Part shown: in pieces, positions 17,444 to 23,888 of the stretch | Layout: each line of letters begins with the position of its first letter | Position numbering within the stretch: position 1 is the first letter of the stretch | Source: a virus | IMG/VR virus record: IMGVR_UViG_3300030012_003336 | Location: 1 to 60,601 of that record | Reading direction: 5' to 3' (one strand) | DNA length: 60,601 bases | Translations under genes and position numbers: made by a program | The notes under the pieces: model-generated | The model's database searches: none | Told to the model about the DNA's origin: nothing | The model's input: the letters and a program-made list of their open reading frames with translations, nothing else

Positions 17444-17931
17444 TCCTCAATTAATGGAATTGATGGTATTTTGTCAAATTTTTTCATACACACTGATATA
17501 TATGAGTAGCGTGCCGCAGAAAAACGGCAGGGTGGGGGGTGGCGTGTCAACACGTAGCACACAACACACTGTATCCAGCTCGCTTCGCTCGTCGTATTTT
17601 TTGGGGGGAAAAGCTACCCGGGCCCGGGGCCCGGCAGCATGTTTGCAATCTACCCGGGCCCGGAGGCCCGGCAGCAGGCCACAGGCTCCCGGCTCCCGGT
17701 TCCCGGGTTCCGGCTCCCGCCATCATCCGCCGGTTGCACGGTTCCGGGTGCCGGATTCCGGGGGCCGGGATCATTTTACTAGGACCCCGCACCCCCGTGG
17801 AACGCGTGGAACAATCCAGCCTTTCCCGTGGAACACGCGTGGAACCCGGAGCCCGGAACCCGGAAAAAAGATTCAATTGTTCAATCCTTTTTACTTGTCA
17901 AAGGTGCCGGTTGCCGGTAGCTTCCAACCGT
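17444..17931. repeat. GC-rich, CCGG-saturated non-coding spacer
   Basis: A 488-base stretch without a convincing gene. The first 60 bases are AT-rich and likely hold divergent promoters. From about 17611 to 17940 it turns very GC-rich, with 20 CCGG sites by direct count in about 330 bases. A 26-27 base direct repeat (17614-17639 and 17650-17676) carries the palindrome CCGGGCCCGG, and the spacer ends with three CCCGGA words near 17842-17865. Open frames crossing it are low-complexity by-products of this composition. It precedes the plus-strand early operon. Confidence 0.7.
17449..17477 (-). promoter_or_regulatory. Candidate promoter for the basic coiled-coil gene
   Basis: On the minus strand TTGACA (17477-17472), a perfect -35 consensus, is followed after 17 bases by TTAATT (17454-17449), a weak -10. 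The predicted start of transcription is at or next to the ATG at 17443. Confidence 0.4.
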
Positions 17932-18162
17932 ATGCAATTCTTACCCACTATTGAAGTCACGGGCGCGGTTTCCCTCGCCCTCAGTAAAGGCGCTTTAACA
18001 CTTCAGCCGGGCCAATGGATCCGGATTCACAAGGATTCCCCGCCCTCCCGTTTCGTACGCGTGAAGCCGAATGGAGTGATTTACGCAGTCCACCCGCACG
18101 GGAAAGAAGGCGTATCAAATGAGCGATTCCAAGAGGCTCTCACCTGCTGGCCCGTAAAGTAG
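17932..18162 (+). CDS. Small protein, first gene of the plus-strand operon
   Basis: The open frame extends back to 17539, but that part only reads through the GC-rich repeat spacer; the ATG at 17932 (MQFLPTIEVTGAVSLALSKG) begins the protein-like part, giving 76 residues. It looks like a small beta-barrel (LTLQPGQWIRIHKDSPPSRF, then VRVKPNGVIYAVHP). No Shine-Dalgarno sequence is evident. Unknown function. Confidence 0.55.
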   Translation: MQFLPTIEVTGAVSLALSKGALTLQPGQWIRIHKDSPPSRFVRVKPNGVIYAVHPHGKEGVSNERFQEALTCWPVK

Positions 18163-18185
18163 TAACCCCACACCATCCAAACAAT

Positions 18186-18683
18186 ATGAAAAGACAATTC
18201 CACATTACCACCGGCCGCAATCGCTCTGTTGAGAGAGTTTGGATTGAGGGCTCTGCCAATCTTCCCGGCTGGCGTCCGGGAGATAGATTCGACGCGCTAT
18301 TTCACAAGGGCGGTTTGATCTACCAAAAAAACCCCGCCGGAAAGCGGAAAGTTTCCGGAAAGAATGGAGAGCCCGTTCTGGACACGAACTCGAAAAAACT
18401 CGCGACGGTTTGCGGGTTCTCTACCGGTGACCGGCTCCCGGTGCAAGTCTCCCCGGATCATATCGCGATAGGGTGCCCTGATCAGTTAAACCGCTGGCGC
18501 GGGATAACGGAAACCGTAGACAGCGTCACGGCCGCCCGCAATCTTGAAAAGCTCCGGGCAATCGATCCCGCGCACGCGGCAAGGATTGAGGAACTCGAGT
18601 TGCAGCTTGCCAATTTGAAAGCCCTACGAGCGAACGCTCCGCGCGGGTGGGATATGGCTGAAACCTCAACCCCCAACGGATAG
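18186..18683 (+). CDS. Unknown protein with AbrB-like N-terminus
   Basis: A 165-residue protein. The first 100 residues look beta-rich (VWIEGSANLPGWRPGDRFDA; FSTGDRLPVQVSPDHIAIGC), vaguely like swapped-hairpin DNA-binding or beta-barrel folds. Residues about 115-155 form a Leu/Glu/Ala coiled coil (ARIEELELQLANLKALRA). I recognise no family. It is in the high-GC early region, five bases before the next gene. A small regulator is a guess only. Confidence 0.6.
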   Translation: MKRQFHITTGRNRSVERVWIEGSANLPGWRPGDRFDALFHKGGLIYQKNPAGKRKVSGKNGEPVLDTNSKKLATVCGFSTGDRLPVQVSPDHIAIGCPDQLNRWRGITETVDSVTAARNLEKLRAIDPAHAARIEELELQLANLKALRANAPRGWDMAETSTPNG

Positions 18684-18687
18684 ACCC

Positions 18688-19143
18688 ATGATGCGACTAG
18701 AAACCGTAAACGAGACGCGCCAGCTATTACGCGGGCGGTTGCTCTCGATTGAGAACCGGCTCCGGAATTGGGAAGACACGGCCCCGCACGGGCTACGGCT
18801 GACTTATTTCATAGAGGGCTTCGAGGGGTGGATTTCCCGCGAAGTTTTGCCGGGCGATTTCTTCCCTAGCCATGGGATCCCTACCGGCCGGGATGCGTTA
18901 GACTTTGCTGAATACTGCTGCCCTTCCCTCGCCACTTGGTGCCGGTTTTTACGGCTCCGGGATCCTCGAGCGGATGCGATTGACTACGGCATTTCCTGCC
19001 GGGTGGAAAAGCTCCCGGCTCCAGAGGAGGTTTATGACGAGTTCGGAGTTAACACCTGTAACACATTCAACACCCCGGCCCCGGCCCCGGCTCCGGGGGA
19101 TCCTCAATTTTGGGGGATAGATCACGACGGGGTTCCCTACTAA
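18688..19143 (+). CDS. Unknown early protein
   Basis: A 151-residue protein starting MMRLETVNETRQLLRGRLLS. An N-terminal helix is followed by an aromatic, Cys-containing middle (YFIEGFEGWISREVLPGDFF; FAEYCCPSLATWCRFLRL) and an Ala-Pro linker (TPAPAPAPGDP) before a short C-terminal patch. The methionine pair offers two starts, 18688 and 18691. No known domain was seen. A strong terminator follows at 19171. Confidence 0.6.
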   Translation: MMRLETVNETRQLLRGRLLSIENRLRNWEDTAPHGLRLTYFIEGFEGWISREVLPGDFFPSHGIPTGRDALDFAEYCCPSLATWCRFLRLRDPRADAIDYGISCRVEKLPAPEEVYDEFGVNTCNTFNTPAPAPAPGDPQFWGIDHDGVPY

Positions 19144-19170
19144 CGGAGCCCGGAACCCGGAACCCGGAAG

Positions 19171-19200
19171 CCTCGCCCCTGCCACGGGGGCGGGGTTTTC
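19171..19200 (+). terminator. Rho-independent terminator in the early region
   Basis: Nine-bp GC stem (CCTCGCCCC 19171-19179 with GGGGCGGGG 19187-19195, one G-T pair), seven-base loop, then TTTTCTTTT. It is preceded by three tandem CCCGGAA words (about 19150-19168). It ends the first three-gene block of the plus-strand operon. Confidence 0.85.
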
Positions 19201-19295
19201 TTTTGGGGCACGCGCGGGCCGTGAGCCTGGCAAATGCCTGGCGCGTTGCGCTTTTTGCTTGTTCAATTCTTTCCTGGCGGGTATAGTTCCCGCGT

Positions 19296-19508
19296 ATGAA
19301 TGACATGACCCTACTCCCGGCATACGGGAGAGATTACACAAGCCGGGCAAAAGTTCTGGCAGATTGGAACGCGGAAAAGGATTTTATCATTGCGGATATT
19401 TCCTCCCCGTATGATGGGAAGCCAGTTAATAAACAACAACTCGCCAAGGGAACGCGGGTGCAATTTCGCTACGCTCGGAATCTGAAAACATTTGTCCTTG
19501 CCATATGA
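19296..19508 (+). CDS. Small conserved phage protein
   Basis: A 70-residue protein, MNDMTLLPAYGRDYTSRAKV onward, with the phrase DWNAEKDFIIADISSPYDGK. From memory, short proteins with the 'PAYGRDY...DWNAxKDFxIxDxSSPYxGK' layout recur in many unrelated phages, usually in early clusters; their function is unknown. It overlaps the next gene by four bases (ATGA). Confidence 0.75.
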   Translation: MNDMTLLPAYGRDYTSRAKVLADWNAEKDFIIADISSPYDGKPVNKQQLAKGTRVQFRYARNLKTFVLAI

Positions 19509-20386
19509 AAATTACCCAAAAGGTTTTACTTTCCGTCGCCCGGGAATTGATACGGGGAAAAACTAAACGCGCGGAAAAAATAGTTGCCAGCCTGCCGGCC
19601 GGTAGTTCCGCGTCGTGGTCTGGAGTATTTCAGAAGCTGATAAACCAAGCGAAGGCGCTTGAATCCGGCACCCTTGAACGGGGCGCATTCTCGATATTCG
19701 CAAAGGGAAACAGTAAGCTTCCGTTCTGGAGCTTTTCAAGCATGGCGGTTCTCGACTGTCCCGGCCGGGGAGATTGCGCGGGGTGGTGTTACAGTCTGAA
19801 ATCATGGCGCAACCCCAACGCAGCCGGGCGGCAAATCTCCAATAGCATGATTTTGCGCTACGCGTGCGGCCGGGATTTGATCCGGCGAGAGTTTGCCAAG
19901 CTGAAAACGGAGACGGTTCGCCTGTATGTCGACGGAGATTTCCCGGATAAAGAAACCCTCGCCTTTTGGATGGACACCATACGCACGCGCCCCGAGGTGT
20001 CCGTCTATGGCTATTCGAAAAGCTGGGTTGAGTTTATGGCATTACAGCTTTCCGGTTTCGATTGGCCTGCCAACTATCTACTGAATCTTTCCGGCGGATC
20101 CCGGCACCCGGAGCCCCTACGCGCGGCAATGGAATCTTTACCCGTAACACGCGGGGAATTCTTAGCCGTGCCAGTGGACCGGGAGCATCTTAAAAACCAC
20201 GCTTACCAATCCCGCCGGAACGTGGGTTTCCGGTCCTATGCAAAGCAGGTGCGGGAAAACTCCCCGCGTTCCGTCTTTGTATGCTCCGGAACTTGTGGCG
20301 ATTGTCTCACCATCCGCGGGGAGAATGTCCACGCGTGCGGATTTGAAGGCATGAGAGGGAAGGCAATCGCAATCGGAACCCATTGA
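19505..20386 (+). CDS. GP88-like cysteine-cluster protein
   Basis: A 293-residue protein. Cys85, Cys91 and Cys95 (CPGRGDCAGWC) precede YSLKSWRNPNAAGRQ. A core follows with YVDGDFPDKETLAFWMDTIR (141-160) and VYGYSKSW (167-174). A second cluster is Cys260, Cys264, Cys267 and Cys278. This layout, with a CPGA-type cysteine cluster, a GDF motif and a Y-x-YTKS-like strand, matches mycobacteriophage 'gene product 88' proteins, which are uncharacterised. Two Cys clusters suggest an iron-sulfur or zinc site. It is co-translated with the small conserved protein before it. Confidence 0.6.
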   Translation: MKITQKVLLSVARELIRGKTKRAEKIVASLPAGSSASWSGVFQKLINQAKALESGTLERGAFSIFAKGNSKLPFWSFSSMAVLDCPGRGDCAGWCYSLKSWRNPNAAGRQISNSMILRYACGRDLIRREFAKLKTETVRLYVDGDFPDKETLAFWMDTIRTRPEVSVYGYSKSWVEFMALQLSGFDWPANYLLNLSGGSRHPEPLRAAMESLPVTRGEFLAVPVDREHLKNHAYQSRRNVGFRSYAKQVRENSPRSVFVCSGTCGDCLTIRGENVHACGFEGMRGKAIAIGTH

Positions 20387-20390
20387 TTAA

Positions 20391-20480
20391 ATGAGAATCC
20401 TTAGCTTTCTGATTTCCCTTTTCTTTCTCCTGTTTGCTTTTCACATTGGGATTTCCTTTCTGTCATGGCTGTGGAATTGA
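20391..20480 (+). CDS. 29-residue hydrophobic membrane peptide
   Basis: ATG 20391 to TGA 20478 encodes MRILSFLISLFFLLFAFHIG then ISFLSWLWN, a single membrane helix. It starts four bases after the GP88-like gene's stop and overlaps the next gene's start by 16 bases. Such micro-proteins may affect host membranes or serve only to couple translation. No homolog is known to me; support is the clean hydrophobic profile and the tight spacing. Confidence 0.45.
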   Translation: MRILSFLISLFFLLFAFHIGISFLSWLWN

Positions 20481-20770
20481 CAACCGCTGCCGCTATCCTC
20501 GAGGCTATGAATATTGACACGGGCGACGTTGCGCGTGTCCACTTGGGGCGCGGGGAAATGGCATTGGCGGAAATCTGGCAACCGCTCCCGGAAGACTGGA
20601 CACGGCCCCCGGCGGAATGGCGGGGAGATACCCCAGAGGATCCGCTCGGAAAAACCCCGCCGGAAAAAATGGTCATGATCCGCTTTGAGGGCTCCCGGGA
20701 TTGGGAGCCTTGCTCTGTGCATGATGTCTCGCCATACGATCCGGTCTGGCATGATCGCCCCGCCTGGTAA
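20465..20770 (+). CDS. Unknown acidic early protein
   Basis: A 101-residue protein starting MAVELTTAAAILEAMNIDTG, Pro/Trp/Glu rich in the C-terminal half (EIWQPLPEDWTRPPAEW; WEPCSVHDVSPYDPVW). No domain was recognised. A possible start upstream is blocked by the overlapping hydrophobic peptide frame. It is followed by the GC-rich spacer with the tandem array. Confidence 0.55.
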   Translation: MAVELTTAAAILEAMNIDTGDVARVHLGRGEMALAEIWQPLPEDWTRPPAEWRGDTPEDPLGKTPPEKMVMIRFEGSRDWEPCSVHDVSPYDPVWHDRPAW

Positions 20771-21002
20771 TCCTGGCACCCTGCACCCGGAAGCCGGGCT
20801 CCGGACTCCGGGCCCTGGCATTCCTGGCCCCGCCGCTGGTGGGCACCCGCGCGATGACCGGCGCGATGACCGGCGCATGACCGGCGCATGACCGGCGCAT
20901 GACCGGCGCATGACCGGCGGACCACTCGCCTGGCAAGCCTGGAAAAAAAAGATGCAGAAAGAAATGGACAACACCTTATGGGCACGGTAGCGTCTTCCCC
21001 GT
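20771..21002. other. GC-rich spacer with tandem array
   Basis: A 232-base gene-free stretch. It begins with CCTGG and CCGG-rich sequence (20771-20840), holds the tandem array at 20853-20920, and ends with a run of A (20942-20950) and AT-richer DNA before the next gene's ATG. Minus-strand frames across it (repeating MRRSCAGHAPV) are artefacts of the repeats. An origin, operator cluster or transcription control site is possible. Confidence 0.55.
20853..20920. repeat. Tandem iteron-like array, six units
   Basis: Two 12-base units GATGACCGGCGC (20853-20864 and 20865-20876) are followed by four 11-base units ATGACCGGCGC/G (20877-20920). All share ATGACCGGCG. The 12-to-11 base change of period and near-perfect identity point to recent expansion or to selection for phased protein-binding sites. 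Confidence 0.9.
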
Positions 21003-21377
21003 ATGAAAGACCAACCACCGGCCATCGGCCACAAGCAGGCGACCCTTCGCACCCCCATCGTTCTCCCCCTCATCCATCCCAACGGTAATGATCGGGAGAC
21101 TCTCCGCGCCCAATACGCGAAAGCCGACAACCACCTAGCCGACGCTCGCGAGGCCTTCAACAAAATCGAATTCCACCCGCGCGACTACTACCCGCTAGGG
21201 CAAGATGCCATCGCGGTAAGTAGCGCAGCACGCGCCGCAATCCATGCCGCCTTCGACATTATCGAAGCGTATCTGGAAGAGCACACTCTGGCCCTCACCC
21301 TGCCTGAGGAACCCCGCACCATCAAAGAGATGCGCGTGGGATATGCCCTGCCGGAAGACGAGCCTGCTACCCTCTAG
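21003..21377 (+). CDS. Small conserved phage protein, unknown
   Basis: A 124-residue protein. The phrases LPLIHPNGNDRETLRAQY, DAREAFNKIEFHPRDYYPLG and AAFDIIEAYLEEHTLALTL follow a pattern I recall from many phage early proteins ('iHlNGtsre.Ll......A...a...l......P..RDYYp...'). Function is unknown. Mostly helical, with no Cys. It ends five bases before the next ATG. Confidence 0.7.
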   Translation: MKDQPPAIGHKQATLRTPIVLPLIHPNGNDRETLRAQYAKADNHLADAREAFNKIEFHPRDYYPLGQDAIAVSSAARAAIHAAFDIIEAYLEEHTLALTLPEEPRTIKEMRVGYALPEDEPATL

Positions 21378-21381
21378 TTTC

Positions 21382-21627
21382 ATGGACTCTTACAGTGAGA
21401 ACCAAGTTTACATCCGGACAGCGGACAAGATCGTTAATCGTGTTCGCGTATGGCAGGCCAACCAAGGCAGAGCTAATGAGCGTGCCGCTCGCGAGGTCAA
21501 GCTGGACGCATCCGCCGAGCTATATCAGGAGATACGGAATCACATTAGATCTCTCGACGTTCCCGTGGTGGACCGCTTCGCTCTGCTTACCCAAGTGAAA
21601 AAGCTAGTAGAACTCGCCAACCTCTAA
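21382..21627 (+). CDS. Small helical protein, unknown
   Basis: An in-frame ATG at 21244 exists, but it lies inside the previous gene; ATG 21382 (MDSYSENQVYIRTADKIVNR) is preferred, giving 81 residues. Mostly helical and basic in the first half. No known domain. It is the second of four closely spaced small genes (21003-21814). Confidence 0.6.
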   Translation: MDSYSENQVYIRTADKIVNRVRVWQANQGRANERAAREVKLDASAELYQEIRNHIRSLDVPVVDRFALLTQVKKLVELANL

Positions 21628-21631
21628 ACCA

Positions 21632-21814
21632 ATGCCCCGCGACAGCGAATCTTTCAGCCAGTTCTTTGCCGATGTCGTCTATCAAGACGAGCGGACGAGG
21701 ACAAACCGGCTCCCGGATGAGGAGCGCACGACCGAGGCGCTCGTAGAAATCGGCTCCGCGTGCAAGATCCTGCCTAGTGCGGCCCCGCAACAATTATCCC
21801 GTGCAGTAGATTAA
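21632..21814 (+). CDS. Small protein, unknown
   Basis: A 60-residue protein starting MPRDSESFSQFFADVVYQDE, acidic and helical with one Cys. Four bases separate it from the previous stop. Its codon use resembles its neighbours. No family was recognised. Confidence 0.5.
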   Translation: MPRDSESFSQFFADVVYQDERTRTNRLPDEERTTEALVEIGSACKILPSAAPQQLSRAVD

Positions 21815-21833
21815 ACCACCAACACCATATAGA

Positions 21834-22478
21834 ATGATACCACCAATACCTGACATAGAAGAAAGCGCCGAAGGCGTTAAGAAATATCTAGCGTGGCTCT
21901 GGAAGAGCCCGTTTCAATACCACCTCGACGATGACCCTATGGATATAGAATTCAATGCCCTCGGCGTTCATAATTCTCGATCCGTGGATCCGTGGCGGCG
22001 GCGGTTGTCAGAGAATCACACGGCTCTGAATTCCCTCGCTAAGATTCACGGCATTGATTTGTGGGCACACTACGCCAAGACCGTGACTCCGGCCACGTTC
22101 AGCTTAGGCGATGGGCCTGATAGGCTAATCGTTAACGGCTACCACCAGCCGGAGGTCAAGTGGAATGGGTGGGAGTGTCCCTACTTTACCAAGGAAGATG
22201 CCGACAAGATCGTGGAGAGCATGGGGCATAGTGGATTGTGGTTCGATGGCAACTACGACAGTGGATCCGGACTCCGGATCAGGGCATACGTGTCCTTGAT
22301 CGGGATCGAAGAAGATGATCTAGCGGTTGAAGGTCCTGACCTTTACGAGGGCGAAGATGTTCTGACACCGGACGGCCTGCGAGAAGTATTCCCAGTAGGC
22401 TCACAGTGGTGGACATGGGAGCTTGCCGGTCAAGATGAAGAGGCTATCCGCCGCCGTGGAATCCAGAACCAAGCGTGA
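21834..22478 (+). CDS. Unknown early protein
   Basis: A 214-residue acidic protein starting MIPPIPDIEESAEGVKKYLA. Trp-rich (KWNGWECPYF; QWWTWELAGQDEEAI), with a central region (GLWFDGNYDSGSGLRIRAYV) of beta character. It has no obvious catalytic motif. The end, RRRGIQNQA, runs to two bases before the next small gene. No function is assigned. Confidence 0.65.
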   Translation: MIPPIPDIEESAEGVKKYLAWLWKSPFQYHLDDDPMDIEFNALGVHNSRSVDPWRRRLSENHTALNSLAKIHGIDLWAHYAKTVTPATFSLGDGPDRLIVNGYHQPEVKWNGWECPYFTKEDADKIVESMGHSGLWFDGNYDSGSGLRIRAYVSLIGIEEDDLAVEGPDLYEGEDVLTPDGLREVFPVGSQWWTWELAGQDEEAIRRRGIQNQA

Positions 22479-22480
22479 TC

Positions 22481-22651
22481 ATGTTTGATATCAGAGATCT
22501 ATTTGAACAGGCACGCCCCAAGGATATGCCCAGTGCTGAGAAGATTCGTCGTGTCCTTCAGGACATCCGCGAATCCCAGCACGACGGCCCTCGTTCCGGG
22601 ATCCTCAATGCCGACGAACTTGAAGACCAAATCCAAGACCATGACAGTTAA
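22481..22651 (+). CDS. 56-residue acidic protein
   Basis: ATG 22481 to TAA 22649 encodes MFDIRDLFEQARPKDMPSAE, then KIRRVLQDIRESQHDGPRSG and an acidic tail ILNADELEDQIQDHDS. It begins two bases after the previous gene's stop and overlaps the next gene's ATG by 11 bases, the packing seen throughout this operon. No family was recognised. Confidence 0.6.
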   Translation: MFDIRDLFEQARPKDMPSAEKIRRVLQDIRESQHDGPRSGILNADELEDQIQDHDS

Positions 22652-23486
22652 AGAACGCTACGAAGAATTCATTGGCGGCGCGGCCCACGTTACCCTGCCT
22701 GAATTGATGACCCTCCTCAGACTCCCTGGCGATAAGCTAGCTGACCTGGAAAGCGAACTGTTCGCAGACTTCCAGCCGGGCGAGATTGATTCCGCGTATA
22801 TGTATCCCGGCAACTATTACTTGTTGGGTAACCACAACCCGCCACTATGGGTGGCGCATATTGACAACGCGATCTACAAATCCAAGAAGTTCTCAGACCT
22901 CGAGCCTATGCTCTTCGAGCATTCGCGCGAGGATGGCTACGACATACCCATGGAGTTCCTGCACAAATATGCCGTGCGGGAGATTCACAAATGGGAAGAC
23001 TGGCAGGAGGAACCGGGCAACAGTCCGTGCCTTCTTTATTTCCCCAACAAGAATAACTTCCACGGCTTGGAAGCATTTCAATACTGGGAGGATCGCCATG
23101 TCGCAATCGGCGGGCTCAACGAGCGCACCGAGTATGTCCTACTTGACGGGCCCCGTGACCTACGCAATGTCGTGACAAGGGAACACGTTCGTCCGGGCAA
23201 CAAGCCAACCCGCCAGCTAATCTGGGTGTCGTCATGCGCGGATGTCTTCAAGGGCTACGGGCTGACGGCTACAGGGTATACGCAAGAAGAAGCGGAAGAC
23301 GCTTTGTGGTTTGAGTATATGCGTAAGGCCCCCAGCCGGAATGAAAAGTTCCCCAACATCGAGCGCCTACGCGAATACTATGGGATCCACACTCGAGCCT
23401 ACGAGATTGGCAAAGGGTATATGGGAGACGACGACTTCGACGTTAAGGACAACGAAATCAAATCAATTGGCAAAAGTTATGTCTAA
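22641..23486 (+). CDS. Unknown early protein
   Basis: The frame is open from 22485, but the ATG at 22641 (MTVKERYEEFIGGAAHVTLP) fits the operon spacing and gives 281 residues. The protein is aromatic and acidic (YMYPGNYYLLGNHNPPLWVA; WVSSCADVFKGYGLTATGYT), with no catalytic motif that I recognise. It overlaps both neighbours slightly. Late in the protein the phrase YTQEEAEDALWFEYMRKA is a clear helix. Confidence 0.65.
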   Translation: MTVKERYEEFIGGAAHVTLPELMTLLRLPGDKLADLESELFADFQPGEIDSAYMYPGNYYLLGNHNPPLWVAHIDNAIYKSKKFSDLEPMLFEHSREDGYDIPMEFLHKYAVREIHKWEDWQEEPGNSPCLLYFPNKNNFHGLEAFQYWEDRHVAIGGLNERTEYVLLDGPRDLRNVVTREHVRPGNKPTRQLIWVSSCADVFKGYGLTATGYTQEEAEDALWFEYMRKAPSRNEKFPNIERLREYYGIHTRAYEIGKGYMGDDDFDVKDNEIKSIGKSYV

Positions 23487-23787
23487 AGGATCGAAACTGG
23501 ACACCCATCTGGTCTACACCTACGTCTTTTGTATTGGCAGATACAAACCCCAGCGAGTGGAAGTTTACCGAGACACTCCAGAGCAGAAGTGCTACACTGA
23601 GGACGACGGCTTCCGGCTCTCTGAGCCTCTCGAGGTTATCGAGCATTCTCGTAAGGATGTTATTCTCAAGCGTCTCAGGGAACTGGATGTTCCACGGGAT
23701 CAGCTCAAGGATCTCAGTTGGATGATGTCTCAAAAGGAGGCCGCCATCATCCACCCTGACAAAATCGTGCAAACAAGATTCTTGTAG
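23479..23787 (+). CDS. Small early protein, unknown
   Basis: ATG 23479 (MSKGSKLDTHLVYTYVFCIG) gives 102 residues; an earlier in-frame ATG at 23311 lies inside the previous gene and is not preferred. It overlaps the previous stop by eight bases. Predicted alpha/beta, ending in DKIVQTRFL. Unknown function. Confidence 0.6.
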   Translation: MSKGSKLDTHLVYTYVFCIGRYKPQRVEVYRDTPEQKCYTEDDGFRLSEPLEVIEHSRKDVILKRLRELDVPRDQLKDLSWMMSQKEAAIIHPDKIVQTRFL

Positions 23788-23888
23788 ATCGTGAGTAAAT
23801 TTGCCGGTGGTCCGGGCATGGTGTGCAGGGAGATCCTGCAACGGGTTTGCAATGCCTATATGAAACACCCGGTCCACCGGCTCTTGAT

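Noticed and set aside
17539-17931. Long plus-strand frames across the GC-rich spacer
   Set aside because: Low-complexity Pro/Gly/Arg sequence produced by CCCGG repeats; the protein-like part begins at ATG 17932.
20441-21163. A 240-codon minus-strand frame with repeated MRRSCAGHAPV
   Set aside because: It is the reading of the tandem array and covers supported plus-strand genes.
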